The notes beneath the pieces were generated by a model that was given only the letters and a program-made list of their open reading frames with translations, had not been told where the DNA came from and searched no databases. The translations under genes were made by a program, and so were the position numbers. 64,000 nucleotides of DNA, taken from contig NC_067205.1 of the NCBI RefSeq assembly GCF_026262505.1, forward strand, positions 12,772,001 to 12,836,000, in the 5' to 3' direction. How positions within the stretch are numbered: the first letter of the stretch is position 1; each line of letters starts with the position of its first letter. This DNA is from Trichomonas vaginalis G3. Taxonomy: Eukaryota > Parabasalia > Trichomonadida > Trichomonadidae. Shown in pieces: positions 48,551-59,635 of the stretch.

Positions 48551-51421
48551 ATGACGCGTTCTCCAACTTTGATTCTCTCGCACTTAATTAAAACTAAAAT
48601 CCTAGAAGATAATGGTGCGGATGAAGTCCTAACATTGCTTGAGCATGATGCTGCATCTTCCATCGCTGTAACAACTGTTTCTTCTTTCTCTACCGATGGA
48701 AGTTTCCCAAGACTTGACTCAGAATTCAAAATAAACTGGATGATGCAAGCTATAGCGTATTGCTTTTCATTATCAACGCTATATCAAGATGCTATTTCAA
48801 CAGCTTTAGATATCTTTCATCGCTGGTTGACTAGCTCTAACTTTTTCAAGGATAAAGAAACACACAACAAGTATGCTCAACAAATCTTTCGTTACATGTC
48901 ATTAGTTGTTGATTTTCAAAATGATAATTTATATCCAGGTGCAAGACAGAAACTGATTGAAAAATTGCAGCGTGTTTTACGTGATTGCATTACAAAATCG
49001 AGTTATTTCGACGAACAAACATGGGATACTTTAATTCGTGTCCTAATTGGCTGTTCTGACTTCCTAACAACAGAATACATTGTTCAAACACTGTCAGATA
49101 CTATAAGAATTCCTCTTCTCGAGAAATTCTTGGAATTGACATTTTTAACAATTTCTTTTTCGAAATTGACAACAGAAACAGTTTGGGAACTAATCAGGAA
49201 GTATATCTCAAAGTGGGCCTTTATTGAACAGTTTATGCATAAATGGAGCCTCGCAATCCAAAACGAATACGAAATAATTCTGACAACTTTATTTAACGAT
49301 AAACTACAGAAGAACGAGAACATTGATAGGAATATAATATCCGGTGCTGCTTTCCGTATCTCCCAGTACACAAATTCCGTCAATCCTGATGAAATTTCCA
49401 AAGAAATTCCGTTATTTACCATTTTCTCTCTTATGTTTGAAAAACTGATGAAGATCAGTCAGAACTTTGTTGAAAAGTGCAAAGACCTTTATATTCCTCG
49501 TTTTCCGGCAGATTTGTATTTTTCATTATTTGGCAAAAACATTTTTGAGCCATTTGCCAAGTACGATCCTGTTCTCCTTAAAATCCACTCATCCATTCTT
49601 ATGTTCATTTGCGGTTCCTGGGACCTTTCCAACTCAAAATGGGAACCATACGTTTTGACAATGGTTTTGAAGTCAATTAAAGAGCAGATGAAGTTCATAA
49701 CGGTTATGACAGGCTACCAGTTACTGTCAGGATACATGAATGACCAAATTGTCGATTCATTTTTGAATATGTTAGTTGCACCAAATCCAGTCTTCTATAC
49801 AGATGAAATTTATTACTACAACTATGCAATTATTATACAGCAGTTGTCAGAAGTACGCTTAATTGATCAATCAATTTTCAGAAATATTATTTCTGGAACG
49901 GAAGAAGCCAGAACGATGTCTCTTGTATTTAGCATTGTTTCTAAGCAAGATCCATCTCTTTTCGTTGAAGAATTGGCTAAAGTTATTAACAAATATTCTT
50001 CATCTTCTTTTGTTGAGAATATCATACTTAATGTCAACTTAATTGTTGCAGCTTCCATTCCATTTAATGATATTTCACTCAAACCATACATGGACATTGT
50101 TCTTCCTGTGATTTCTGAAAGAGGATATTCAAATTCTGCTCTTCTTATGTCATTTTTAGTTCTTGTTGCACAGATATCACTGATTGGCAACCAAGTTCTC
50201 AAATCTGATTTTACTGAGCAGTTTGTTCAATTCGCTGACCAAAATCAAAATTCTGGTGTTAGCCGCTACATCAATTATACTGTTGGAATGCTTTGTGCGC
50301 TTCCTCTTGATACATCCCTTCTTAACAATACCTCGTTTATCCGTGCCGTTCCTCCAAAAGTAGATGACAGATTATTATTAAAGCCTGTGTTCTCAGTTCT
50401 TGTCGGAGATGATCATTTGATCTTTCTTGCAGGCGATAAGACCCGTAAATCGTCATTTATTGTTCACATTAGAGAACCAAGGGGTTCATTTGCCTTCGAA
50501 TTAACAGATGAACCAGCCCCGAACAATTTATCAGAGATACCAAAGCCATCTGATCTTCATCTACCTCCTTCCACCGCTGTCAATCCTGTTGAATCAGATC
50601 CATGCAGAATTGAAGGGGCAGAAGACAGAATGATGAAGGTCCATGCAACAGATAAAAGCTATTCAGAGCCAAATACCAAGAAATACCAGCATATTTCCAT
50701 TCGTTCTGAACAAAAAGACGATGAAGAAGGAAAATTAGTCATGTTACGCCACAAATTCATTGATTTCCTGTTCCAAACTGGTCTCCAGAACAATATTTAC
50801 AAGGTAGATGATGAATTATCTGTCATTAAACAGTTCGATGTGATCGAATCTGTTCCTATCATTCCAATCAAGCTTATCCACTTATCCCATGAGAAAATTG
50901 ATGACGAAACACCTTCATATTCACGTTTCAAACAGAGTTTGGGATCATTATTCATTAATAATAATCTTATTTCGGAGAATGGCGGATCATTACAGAGCAG
51001 AGTTGCTGATATGGGTGTTTGCAGGCTTAATTTCGATGCCAGAAACACTGAATCAGAAATAGCCGTCATTTTCTCAGAATCATCAATGAATTTGAACACG
51101 AAATCGCCAGATTTCCCTCACCACAAGCTCACAATCATCGTAGAGCAACATTCAGCAGATGGATACAGGATCAGCGTTCTTTCTACGAGGAAAGCTTTCG
51201 TTTGGACAGAACCTGAATTCAGATTCATCAAATCAGCGAATATTGGAAAGGAAATTGCATCAATTGCGTTCATCTACTTCATGACTGTTAAACCAGAGTC
51301 TGTTTTCAAATCAATAGAAATGAGGAACGAATTCTTCCAGAAATTGAACAAAACAGCTCTGAATCCTTTCGAAATTGCAAATAGTCTTCCACCTGATAAT
51401 TTCAAACCAATTTTGGTTTGA
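48551..51421 (+). CDS. RalGAP subunit beta-like protein
   Basis: 956 residues from ATG 48551; the frame is open back to 48494 (ATG at 48500), but an initiator at 48517 favours the later start. The first 300 residues follow the N-terminal helical repeats of RalGAP-beta: FKINWMMQAIAYCFSLSTLY (compare 'EVKWTMEVICYGLTLP'), EQTWDTLIRVLIGCSDFLTT (compare 'ETWEVLLLFLLQINDIL') and ISKWAFIEQFMHKWSLAI (compare 'VANWRHHPAVVEQWSKVI'). The last 250 residues look like a RapGAP-type domain, with MLRHKFIDFLFQTGL, SEIAVIFSESS, FPHHKLTIIVEQH and IGKEIASIAFIYF. As in beta subunits, I see no clear catalytic asparagine helix, so it probably supports a separate alpha subunit in switching off a Ral/Rheb-type GTPase. 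Shorter than the human protein of about 1,490 residues. Confidence 0.72.
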   Translation: MTRSPTLILSHLIKTKILEDNGADEVLTLLEHDAASSIAVTTVSSFSTDGSFPRLDSEFKINWMMQAIAYCFSLSTLYQDAISTALDIFHRWLTSSNFFKDKETHNKYAQQIFRYMSLVVDFQNDNLYPGARQKLIEKLQRVLRDCITKSSYFDEQTWDTLIRVLIGCSDFLTTEYIVQTLSDTIRIPLLEKFLELTFLTISFSKLTTETVWELIRKYISKWAFIEQFMHKWSLAIQNEYEIILTTLFNDKLQKNENIDRNIISGAAFRISQYTNSVNPDEISKEIPLFTIFSLMFEKLMKISQNFVEKCKDLYIPRFPADLYFSLFGKNIFEPFAKYDPVLLKIHSSILMFICGSWDLSNSKWEPYVLTMVLKSIKEQMKFITVMTGYQLLSGYMNDQIVDSFLNMLVAPNPVFYTDEIYYYNYAIIIQQLSEVRLIDQSIFRNIISGTEEARTMSLVFSIVSKQDPSLFVEELAKVINKYSSSSFVENIILNVNLIVAASIPFNDISLKPYMDIVLPVISERGYSNSALLMSFLVLVAQISLIGNQVLKSDFTEQFVQFADQNQNSGVSRYINYTVGMLCALPLDTSLLNNTSFIRAVPPKVDDRLLLKPVFSVLVGDDHLIFLAGDKTRKSSFIVHIREPRGSFAFELTDEPAPNNLSEIPKPSDLHLPPSTAVNPVESDPCRIEGAEDRMMKVHATDKSYSEPNTKKYQHISIRSEQKDDEEGKLVMLRHKFIDFLFQTGLQNNIYKVDDELSVIKQFDVIESVPIIPIKLIHLSHEKIDDETPSYSRFKQSLGSLFINNNLISENGGSLQSRVADMGVCRLNFDARNTESEIAVIFSESSMNLNTKSPDFPHHKLTIIVEQHSADGYRISVLSTRKAFVWTEPEFRFIKSANIGKEIASIAFIYFMTVKPESVFKSIEMRNEFFQKLNKTALNPFEIANSLPPDNFKPILV

Positions 51422-52848
51422 TATTAAAATTTTTTTTATCGGAATTTTGTTAGAATAAAAATATATATATTGTATTTTATCTCTCTTTTTCATGATGTCA
51501 GTATCAATATAAAAGTTTATAATGGGATCAATAGCACTTCTTATAACCACAAACTGTTCTATCAAAGATTATTTCACGTTGTCGAGATTTCGCAATTAAA
51601 AATCTTCAAGTTATTGTCATCCTTACAACGAGCTTTTAGTATTTAGATTGTATTAGGATCTGAGTCACCATCTAAATACTAAATAGAGTTCAACAGCAAA
51701 TGTATTTCCAAACGTATCTCAATTTTTATGGTTTGATAAACTATTGAAATCAAATATTGTCGAGTCTCATATATAGTAAATATTTTAAAACTAACCATTC
51801 ATGTTATATTCGAATTAATTAAATAATTCCTCGTCATCATACACTGAACATCTACCCAGTGAAACTACAAATGGGTAATAATTTTTACATAATTTTTTTT
51901 TCAACGTTCAAAAATATACATGTAACATATTTACTGACTAGTGGATTTGATGTTAATACTAAGATTTCTTAGGAAATATCATTTAGTCTTATGTTTCTCT
52001 AAAATTTCGTGAGAAAATAATTGAACTTTTTATTATCGGTCACTTATTATCATCAGTTCTATTAAGAAAATAATGTTCTTTTTTACTGATTGACTTGAAA
52101 TCAAAAGAATATGAAATTATAATTTAAATTGTCTCTACCAACTGCATACTGAAGTGCAGTAGATCTGACTTTGTCTCTTGAATTTATTTTAAAGTAGATA
52201 TATTTAATGCTACAACAAATGAAGATTTAAAATGTTTTTATGTATAAATAAAGAAAAACAATATTTATCTACGAAGAGTGCTATTTTGAGAAAATATATT
52301 ATGATAATCAAACTTTGTAGAATTGTTATTGCTTAATAAAGGAATATTATTTACACGAAATATCAAATATCGATGATCAAAGTCAATACTTATCATTTTA
52401 TATCTATTCATATACATTATTCAATATATGAATAGGTAAATATTGAAGTATTAATGGAAATTTGATCTAATGATCGAGAAAATTATGAGACAATATATAG
52501 ATACCACTGGGTTATTAATGTCCTCTATGGATAAACATTAATCGTTAATCATTGAAACAAGTTTAGCTGAGAAATAATTGTTAGTGTTGATTTACTTCTT
52601 ATATTTACCATAAAATTTCATACATAGCCTGTTTTTGTAGATTATGTATTTGAGTATGTTGAGGTATTGATAATTCCTTTTTCGAGTGTAATAGTTGTGA
52701 ACTCATTTTGGAATGATTATTGAATACTGTTTCCAAAATGAAAAGGTATAAGCAGAGCAATCATCATTATTTCATAGAAATAAAAATTCATATATGTATT
52801 TCAGTTAAATGATATTATTGATATAAAAGTAAATTGAAAATAAATTTT
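51422..52848. other. Intergenic stretch
   Basis: 1.4 kb of AT-rich DNA between convergent genes. No credible gene or structured repeat seen. Confidence 0.5.
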
Positions 52849-55227
52849 TTAAAATAGTCCAAAATACAGAATAACAGTGAATGCATAGAGAAGTGATGGT
52901 GTGATTTCTGCGTTGATAACTCTGCATTGACATGTAAGGAAGTCACATGAGTATATAGCTTTAGGGTTGAGAAGACATTCTGATATGATTTTACGAATGA
53001 ATGACATTGTTCGATTCTCGATGATGACACCACATCGGAGATGATCACACCCGAAGAAGAGAGAACTCTCGACGTTAGTGACACACTTAGGGATGTTGAT
53101 AGTGGTCAGTGAAGAACAGTTCGCAAACGCATATTGTTTGATGTTCGTAACAGAGTCGTCTGGGATAGAGATGCTGATGAGATTTCTGCATCCCATGAAT
53201 GCGCCTAAAGATATAGTACGAAGTGTCTGTGGGAGATTGAAGAACTTTATCTTTGAAGCTGGTGGGAAGCAGAAGAGGATTGTCTTTGACTTGTTGTAAA
53301 GAGCGCCGACATCAGCTGTGAAGTAGTCACTTCGTGGACACTCGATGACTGAGAGAGATGAACATCCTTCGAAGAACAAATTTCCAATGCTTTGAAGAGA
53401 GCAGTCTTCAGGAATTGTTAACTTGGCGAGATTTTTGCACCCTTTGAAGACGTAGTCTGACATGTACTCTGTTTGATTTGGAACTGTGAATGTTGTGATG
53501 TTAGTGTTCTCGAAGCAATTAGATCCAATCTCTTTGACATATGGAGGAAGTGTGATGTATGAAAGATTAACACATTTGCTGAAGCAGCCCATGCCAATAG
53601 ATTTAAGTTTACTGTCAGCAGGGAATGTGATATTCGTTATTCCTGTGTTGTAAAAGGCAGACCTATCAACATTCTCTAATGAAGATGGGAAAACAACTTC
53701 TCTCAATGACAAACAATTTAAGAAACTTGAATCTTGAATCAATGTAACATTGTTTGAGAAAATAATATTTTTGAGATTCTTACAATCAGAAAAAGCATAT
53801 TCTTTGATTGTTGCGTTTTCGCATTCAGAAAATTCAATTGTTTCAATACTTGTGCAGCCGTAAAAAGCATGAGTATATATTGTTTTCAGATTATTCCCGA
53901 ATTTAATTGTTTTGAGTGATGTACACCCAATAAAAGCACGCATGTTGATTACTTCAAGAGAATTTGTCAAATTCTTGTAGTTAGAAAATGCTGAGCCACT
54001 TATAGTTTTAAGCTTCGATTAGCCATCAAAAATAATAGTTTTTAGATTATTATTGTCACTAAATACATTGTCATGAATCAATACAACATCTTCTGGAATT
54101 GTGTATGATTCTTTTTCACTCAAACATAATGACAGAACTGTTCTTGAATTAAATATGAGATTTTGATCATCTCGGATGAATGGAGATCCTTCTTCAAAGG
54201 TAATATTTGTATGCGAAGAGAAACATCCGCCCCCGAGACTTGTTACTGATCTTGGGATTGTTACATCAATCAAATTATAACAATATGCAAAAGCTTTAAG
54301 GCCAATACTTCTCAATGTATTCGGAAATACAATACTAGATATATTTGCTTCCATAAAACATAATGAGCTAATACTAGTGACTCCATTCTCTATAGTAATT
54401 TCATTTAAGCTTTTGCAGCTTTGAAATTGTCCAAAGCCATTTAAATTAATGGAAGATGGAAGATTTAATGACTTTAATTGGGTGCCAATAAATGCGTATG
54501 TTTCGATTGTTTTCACGTTTGGTGTGAATGTAATGGATTCGATAAAAGATAATCCAAATGAATAATATCCTATATTTTCTATAAAGTTTGGAGTTGTAAA
54601 TGATTTGGAGTAATTTATTGGAAAGAAAACTAAAGATTTTTTATCTTTCGTATATAAAATGCCGTTAACTGATGTAAAAAATTCACTTTCTTCATCGCAT
54701 TCAATTGTCTTAAGTGGTTCTGGGGATTCTAGGTTTGCATTCATCACCGAAACATATTTTGGAATAAAAAGAGTTTTAAGAATTGTTCCTTTAAAGCAGC
54801 CGGTATCCATTGTTTGAAGTTCAGAATCTGATGTAATGAAAACATTCTCAAGTTTGGAACAATAAATAAAACAATGTTTTGACAATACTTGGACTGAAGA
54901 TGGTAAAGATATATTTACTAGTGAACGGCAACTATAGAATGCATATGTATTGATTGTTCTAAGAAATTGACAATTTGAAAAATCGATCGAATTGAGTTCT
55001 GTGCATTGATAAAATGCACAATCACTGATTGTATTAAGTTTGGAATTCGCTTGAAATGTAACAGATTTGAGAGTGCGTCTGCTACCTTCGAATGCATGAT
55101 TCCCGCAATACGATGGACCAAGTTGTCCAAAAATAACCTCGCACCCAGATTTGATCTCAATATTTGTAACACCATTAGTAGAATACAATATTCGATCATT
55201 GTCCTGATAATTTTCTTCAATTTGTAT
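52849..55227 (-). pseudogene. BspA-type leucine-rich repeat surface protein, broken by in-frame stops
   Basis: One minus-strand reading frame of about 790 codons with roughly 30 units of the LRR_5/BspA type (IGxxAFxxCxxLxxIxIPxSV), for example SIGLKAFAYCYNLIDVTIP and SISLGAFMGCRNLISISIP. It ends in a hydrophobic C-terminus (SLLYAFTVILYFGLF) that may be an anchor. A TAA at 54019-54021 interrupts the repeats, although the same frame continues perfectly on both sides (IIFDG, stop, SKLKTISGSAF). Another TAA at 55228-55230 separates the repeats from the nearest upstream in-frame ATG (55297-55299). No ATG lies between that stop and the repeats. BspA proteins are the largest trichomonad surface family and mediate adhesion in bacteria. 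Likely a young pseudogene; a sequencing error is the alternative for each stop. Confidence 0.8.
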
Positions 55228-55299
55228 TTATTGGTGCATTTTCGGAAAAAAATTGAGAGAAATAAGGTTACTTTTCGGATCCGCCAAAATACAATTCAT

Positions 55300-56020
55300 A
55301 AAAAGTACAGTCATACTAGATATGCTTTATAACATCTAATTGGCCTAGATATTATTTTGATATAAGATTCATTTTTCTATATAATACTGATATACCTCTT
55401 GTAATAGATATTTAGACACTGGTATTTAAGAGATATTTGTAGATGATTAGTGGTCATAATATAAAAATAAATTTTATATCAATTCAAGACTTGAAAATTA
55501 AAGGCTTAACAATTTCCTGATTATCCAGAACAGTTAAAAAAAATTTAAATTTGTTGACATTTAATTAACTATTGGATGTTGAAAGATTTTGCATGAATTA
55601 ATTACCAACTTATAATATCTCGAACTAACAAAAATTGTTCATTGAAAAAGATAAACTTGGTCCAACACCTCTTCATTGTGCATTCAAATAAAAAATTTTA
55701 GATGCGTCTGATTTCATACTTCGAAGGGAGAAAACATCTTTGAAGTAGTCAAATGGATATTATGTTTTTAGATTGAATCAAAATTTGAACTTCATAAAAA
55801 TTTTTGCATATGAACTTAAGGAAAATCTTATCATTTCCTATATAATGAAAAATAGATATAATTTTACAGCAGAATTTTAGTGATCAAAAATTATTTCACC
55901 AAAATTTTTCCGAGTTTCGACAAAATTTTAACTAATTTATATTTAACAGAAAACTTCTATTCCGATGCACTACTAATTTTTCAAAAATTTTAATATAAAA
56001 ATCTGACCAATCAATTGTTG
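55300..56020. other. Intergenic stretch
   Basis: AT-rich DNA between divergent genes. No feature seen besides the Rpn10 initiator at its right end. Confidence 0.5.
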
Positions 56021-56026
56021 TCACTT
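56021..56026 (+). promoter_or_regulatory. Initiator (Inr) TCACTT of the Rpn10 gene
   Basis: Perfect TCAYTW; +1 A (56023) is 18 bases before the ATG at 56041. Confidence 0.6.
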
Positions 56027-56040
56027 TTTCTAATTTATAA

Positions 56041-57261
56041 ATGAGTAATTCATACCAAGCCGTTGTCATGATGATTGATAACTCAATCACCTCCATTAAC
56101 GGCGATTTTTATCCAAATCGTCTTGCTGCGCAAACTCTTGCCGCTGATCGACTTCTTGCCAGCTATCACAAGAACTCTGCTAAAAATCAGTTTGCTGTTG
56201 CAACAATTGGCTCGGGAAACTTCGGTATTCAATTATCACTGTGCAAAGACATGATCAAAGTCAGCCACGCTTTAGATGCAATCACAATTGGTGGAGAAAT
56301 TCGTTTTGAAAACGCTATTCGCTGTGGATTCTTAGCTCTTCGTCACCGTGATCAAGAAGTCTCTATCAAAAGGATCGTAATCTTCGTTGGTTCCCATCAT
56401 GATTTTACACAAGAAAGAATCGAAGCTCTTGTACGTGATACTAACAAGGAAGCCGTTGGTGTTGATATTATAGCCTTTGGTGATGATGTTAACTCACCAG
56501 AAATCTTAGAAAGTTATATTAAGCAATTAACTCAACCATCTCACTTTATCCGTCTTCAAGTCAGCAAGACAATTCTCTCTGACTTAGTTTTACTCTCTCC
56601 AATCGGCCCGGGAGATGCTGGCGATCCAAATATTGTTGATGATGACATTCAACAAGCCATCAACGCTTCTCTTCAAGAATATGCCGATGAAGATGAAGAA
56701 TTCCGTAGAGTCCTCGAAGAATCTAGGCATGAAACAGAAAATCAAAATTATCTCAACTCAGTTCGTCAATACATCAACGAAAACAACACAGCAGATGGCG
56801 GCGCTGATGAGGAGATGGATCCCGAGCTCCAGGCTACTCTTGCTGCTTCAAGAAACGAAGCACAACAAAATTCGGAACCTAAGCCAGCAGTTCCAGTTCC
56901 AAAGGCTCCAGATATGGGCGAAGATGATCTGAATGACCCAGAATTACAGAGAGCATTGAGAGAATCATTACAGGAGGCAGAAATGAACGATCCTGAATTA
57001 CAAGCAATTCTAAAGGCTTCTATGCAAGATGCTCCAAAGGAAAATAATGATGATATTGATATGGATGATCCTGAATTAAAGGCAGCTCTTGAAGCTTCTC
57101 GCGAACTTCCAGAAAATAATAATGACAAGATTCAACAGGAATTAGAGGATCCAGATACATTAAATAGCATTTTGTCTGGCCTCCCTGGTGTTGATCCAAA
57201 TAGCGACCTCTTCAAGAAGGATAAGAAGAAAGATGACGAAAAAGATAAGGACAAGAAGTAA
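56041..57261 (+). CDS. RPN10: 26S proteasome ubiquitin receptor Rpn10
   Basis: 406 residues from ATG 56041. Residues 4-190 are the von Willebrand A domain with the Rpn10 wording AVVMMIDNSITSINGDFYPN, AVATIGSGNFGIQLS and KRIVIFVGSHHDF. The rest is a chain of ubiquitin-interacting motifs: DDIQQAINASLQEY, a weaker EEFRRVLEESRHE, DPELQATLAASRNE, DPELQRALRESLQE, DPELQAILKASMQD and DPELKAALEASRE. That is five good motifs plus one weak one, against one in yeast, two in humans and three in plants. A lysine/aspartate-rich tail (KKDKKKDDEKDKDKK) ends the protein. It sits in the 19S regulatory particle between lid and base and captures ubiquitin chains. Confidence 0.92.
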   Translation: MSNSYQAVVMMIDNSITSINGDFYPNRLAAQTLAADRLLASYHKNSAKNQFAVATIGSGNFGIQLSLCKDMIKVSHALDAITIGGEIRFENAIRCGFLALRHRDQEVSIKRIVIFVGSHHDFTQERIEALVRDTNKEAVGVDIIAFGDDVNSPEILESYIKQLTQPSHFIRLQVSKTILSDLVLLSPIGPGDAGDPNIVDDDIQQAINASLQEYADEDEEFRRVLEESRHETENQNYLNSVRQYINENNTADGGADEEMDPELQATLAASRNEAQQNSEPKPAVPVPKAPDMGEDDLNDPELQRALRESLQEAEMNDPELQAILKASMQDAPKENNDDIDMDDPELKAALEASRELPENNNDKIQQELEDPDTLNSILSGLPGVDPNSDLFKKDKKKDDEKDKDKK

Positions 57262-58087
57262 ATAAATGCTTTTATTGATATTGATTTTATATGAATTTTT
57301 TAATTATTTCCCTTTTTATACCATTAATAAAAAAAATTCAAAATATATTTTCAATTATCATTTAAAATTGGGTAATTTTTAAGCTAAAATTTCAATTTCA
57401 GAAGGAAATTGCATGATATTGTATTGTAACCTTTTCTATTTTCAATATGAAACTTTATTCATACTATTTTAACTTGTATTAACTTATGTAAAAGGAATGT
57501 GACTCAAGTCAAACTTGCTTAAACCGAATTTGCAGTTTATATTGATTAGTGATCTCAAATCAGAGAAATATCGTTTACAAGAAAGCCGAAAAGGCAGAGT
57601 GTGAAGTGTACATTTATGACTTCATAGTAGATATATAACAGCAATTTTCGAAAAATTAAAAATTTTCAAAATATTTTAAAATTTCTTACGCTATTATATA
57701 TTGTGGAAATAAGGAAATGCTTTTTCATTAAATTTTAAGAATTATACTATTATCACTAAGATAAAATTGTTGAATAAAATTTGATGTTTCTAAATTTATT
57801 CATTTGAGTGTCCAAGACCATAATAACATTGATTTTCTTGTGGAATAATTCATGAATATTTCATAATAACGTTCCATATAGCAACTTTTTTCGGGTGGAT
57901 TTTGTTTGACAATGCAACATACGTTAAATACTCAAACGAACACACCGTGTGCAATATATTACAAGTTCCTAAAATAATTCATCATATACATTTGCCGATA
58001 AACAATTTACTGCGTTCTTTTCAAATTTCTAAACGTCTATTCTCTCAATTTTTCTTACATTTATTTCGAGAAATCATAATTCTCCTG
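57262..58087. other. Intergenic stretch
   Basis: AT-rich DNA. No gene seen besides the cyclin initiator at its right edge. Confidence 0.5.
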
Positions 58088-58093
58088 TCACTA
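58088..58093 (+). promoter_or_regulatory. Initiator (Inr) TCACTA of the cyclin gene
   Basis: TCAYTW match ending on the first base of the ATG at 58093; the leader would be only 3 bases. Confidence 0.55.
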
Positions 58094-58926
58094 TGATAGA
58101 GAATCAGTCGGTAGATTTCTTAAATAGTACAAATGCAAGCTTTTCTGAAGCTTCAAATCTTACTTCGTCGTTTATTGCATGTGGAGAAGATCAACCATTG
58201 TTCGTTTTTCAGCAAGAAAGCCAAAATCCTAATCACGAACAACGTTTCAAGAACAAAGAATGTCCTATCGGTGATCCCAGGAATATTTTAGATGTTACGC
58301 AGTACCAACACATCATTTACCGATCTTTATGCCAAAATGAGCTTGAAATCAAAAGAAACTTCTTTATTCAAGATGAAATAAACTTCTTGGATAGAGGAGT
58401 TGCATTTGATTCAATGTCCCATGTACATTATAGGTTAAACATGGGAACTAACGGATTATACATTGCTTTTGGAATCATGGACAAGTATATGACTACACAC
58501 CAATTACCACGCAGCAAACTGAAACTTTATTGCAATGCTGCTGTTTTCATTGGTTCGAAAGTTGAAGATTACAGACCGCCACGTGTGAGAGACTTAATAA
58601 GAATGGCCGATCACTGTTTTGGTGGTAATACTTTCTCTTCCAGAGAACTTTATGAAGCTGAACATGACTTATTAGCCACAATTGGTTTCAATATCACATT
58701 TGGCACTCCATTGCTCTATATGACTCAATTAATGAGAATATCTGGTCATAATACTGAGAATATTCTCATTGCCAGATACATTTTAGAAATTATGCAGACT
58801 AATATTAATTTTGTTGGATTACCATATTCAATGCATGCCGCAGTCGCTGTTATGGTAGCAAGAATTTTCGAAGGAAAGAGTCGCTAGACACCAGAGCTTG
58901 CAGGGTACACAAACTACTCCGAGAAT
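58093..58926 (+). pseudogene. A/B-type cyclin truncated by a Mutator-like transposon
   Basis: 264 codons from ATG 58093 contain the whole N-terminal cyclin box (MGTNGLYIAFGIMDKYM, LKLYCNAAVFIGSKVEDYRP, REL YEAEHDLLATIGFNITF) and the start of the second (LYMTQLMRISGHN, YSMHAAVAVMVARIFEGKSR). There a TAG (58885-58887) stands where cyclins have tryptophan; TGG to TAG is a single change. The same frame then reads TPELAGYTNYSE, the normal cyclin continuation, until the transposon begins at 58927. The last third of the second box is not found beyond the element. The gene is therefore broken twice: by a stop and by the insertion. A short product might still bind a CDK through the first box. The intact promoter suggests recent loss. 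Confidence 0.82.
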
Positions 58927-59635
58927 GAGTAGGGGTAATTTTAGCTAAAAGTGACACACCTGTAAAAAGTGGCACACTCGTGAAGGGTGTGATTACCGAT
59001 CGGTAATTTCGACAGTTTAGAATTTAAAATTTTTTATGGAACTGTTGCGAGTTTCATAAAGAATTTAAGGAATATAAGCAAAGATTTGAATCAAAATCTT
59101 CGAACTAAGCCGATCGCTTCGCTCGCGGCTTTCTTTATTATTTTAAATTTGCATATTTCCATCAAAAGTTCATAAGGTAAAAAATTTCGTTTATATTATT
59201 GCAAAATAAAATCTTCATTATCAAAATAATATTAAATGATAATATAATATAATTTATAAACAACTATTATTTAATAGAGTTTAATTGCCAAGGTTCATCT
59301 AATTTTTTGATTTTTAATGTTTTATGAATTTTATTTATCATGTATATATCTAATGAAGATTATATATGTAGAAGATAAGTACCTTAATATGTACGTAAAA
59401 ATTAATGAAATTTATTTTGAATGTAGAACCGAGCAATTTTCAAATTTTGTGCTTTTTTTGAATTTTCTCGATACCAGATAAGTTGTGTTGGCTAAATAAT
59501 ATATGGATACAATGTGTCTTATAGATGAATATATGCACAAAGTTTAAGAGGCCATTTTCTTTCAGAAACCGAGATTTGTGAATTTTTTCAAATTTTGTGC
59601 TTTTTTTGATATTGAAATTTCATTTCATTTTTTTG

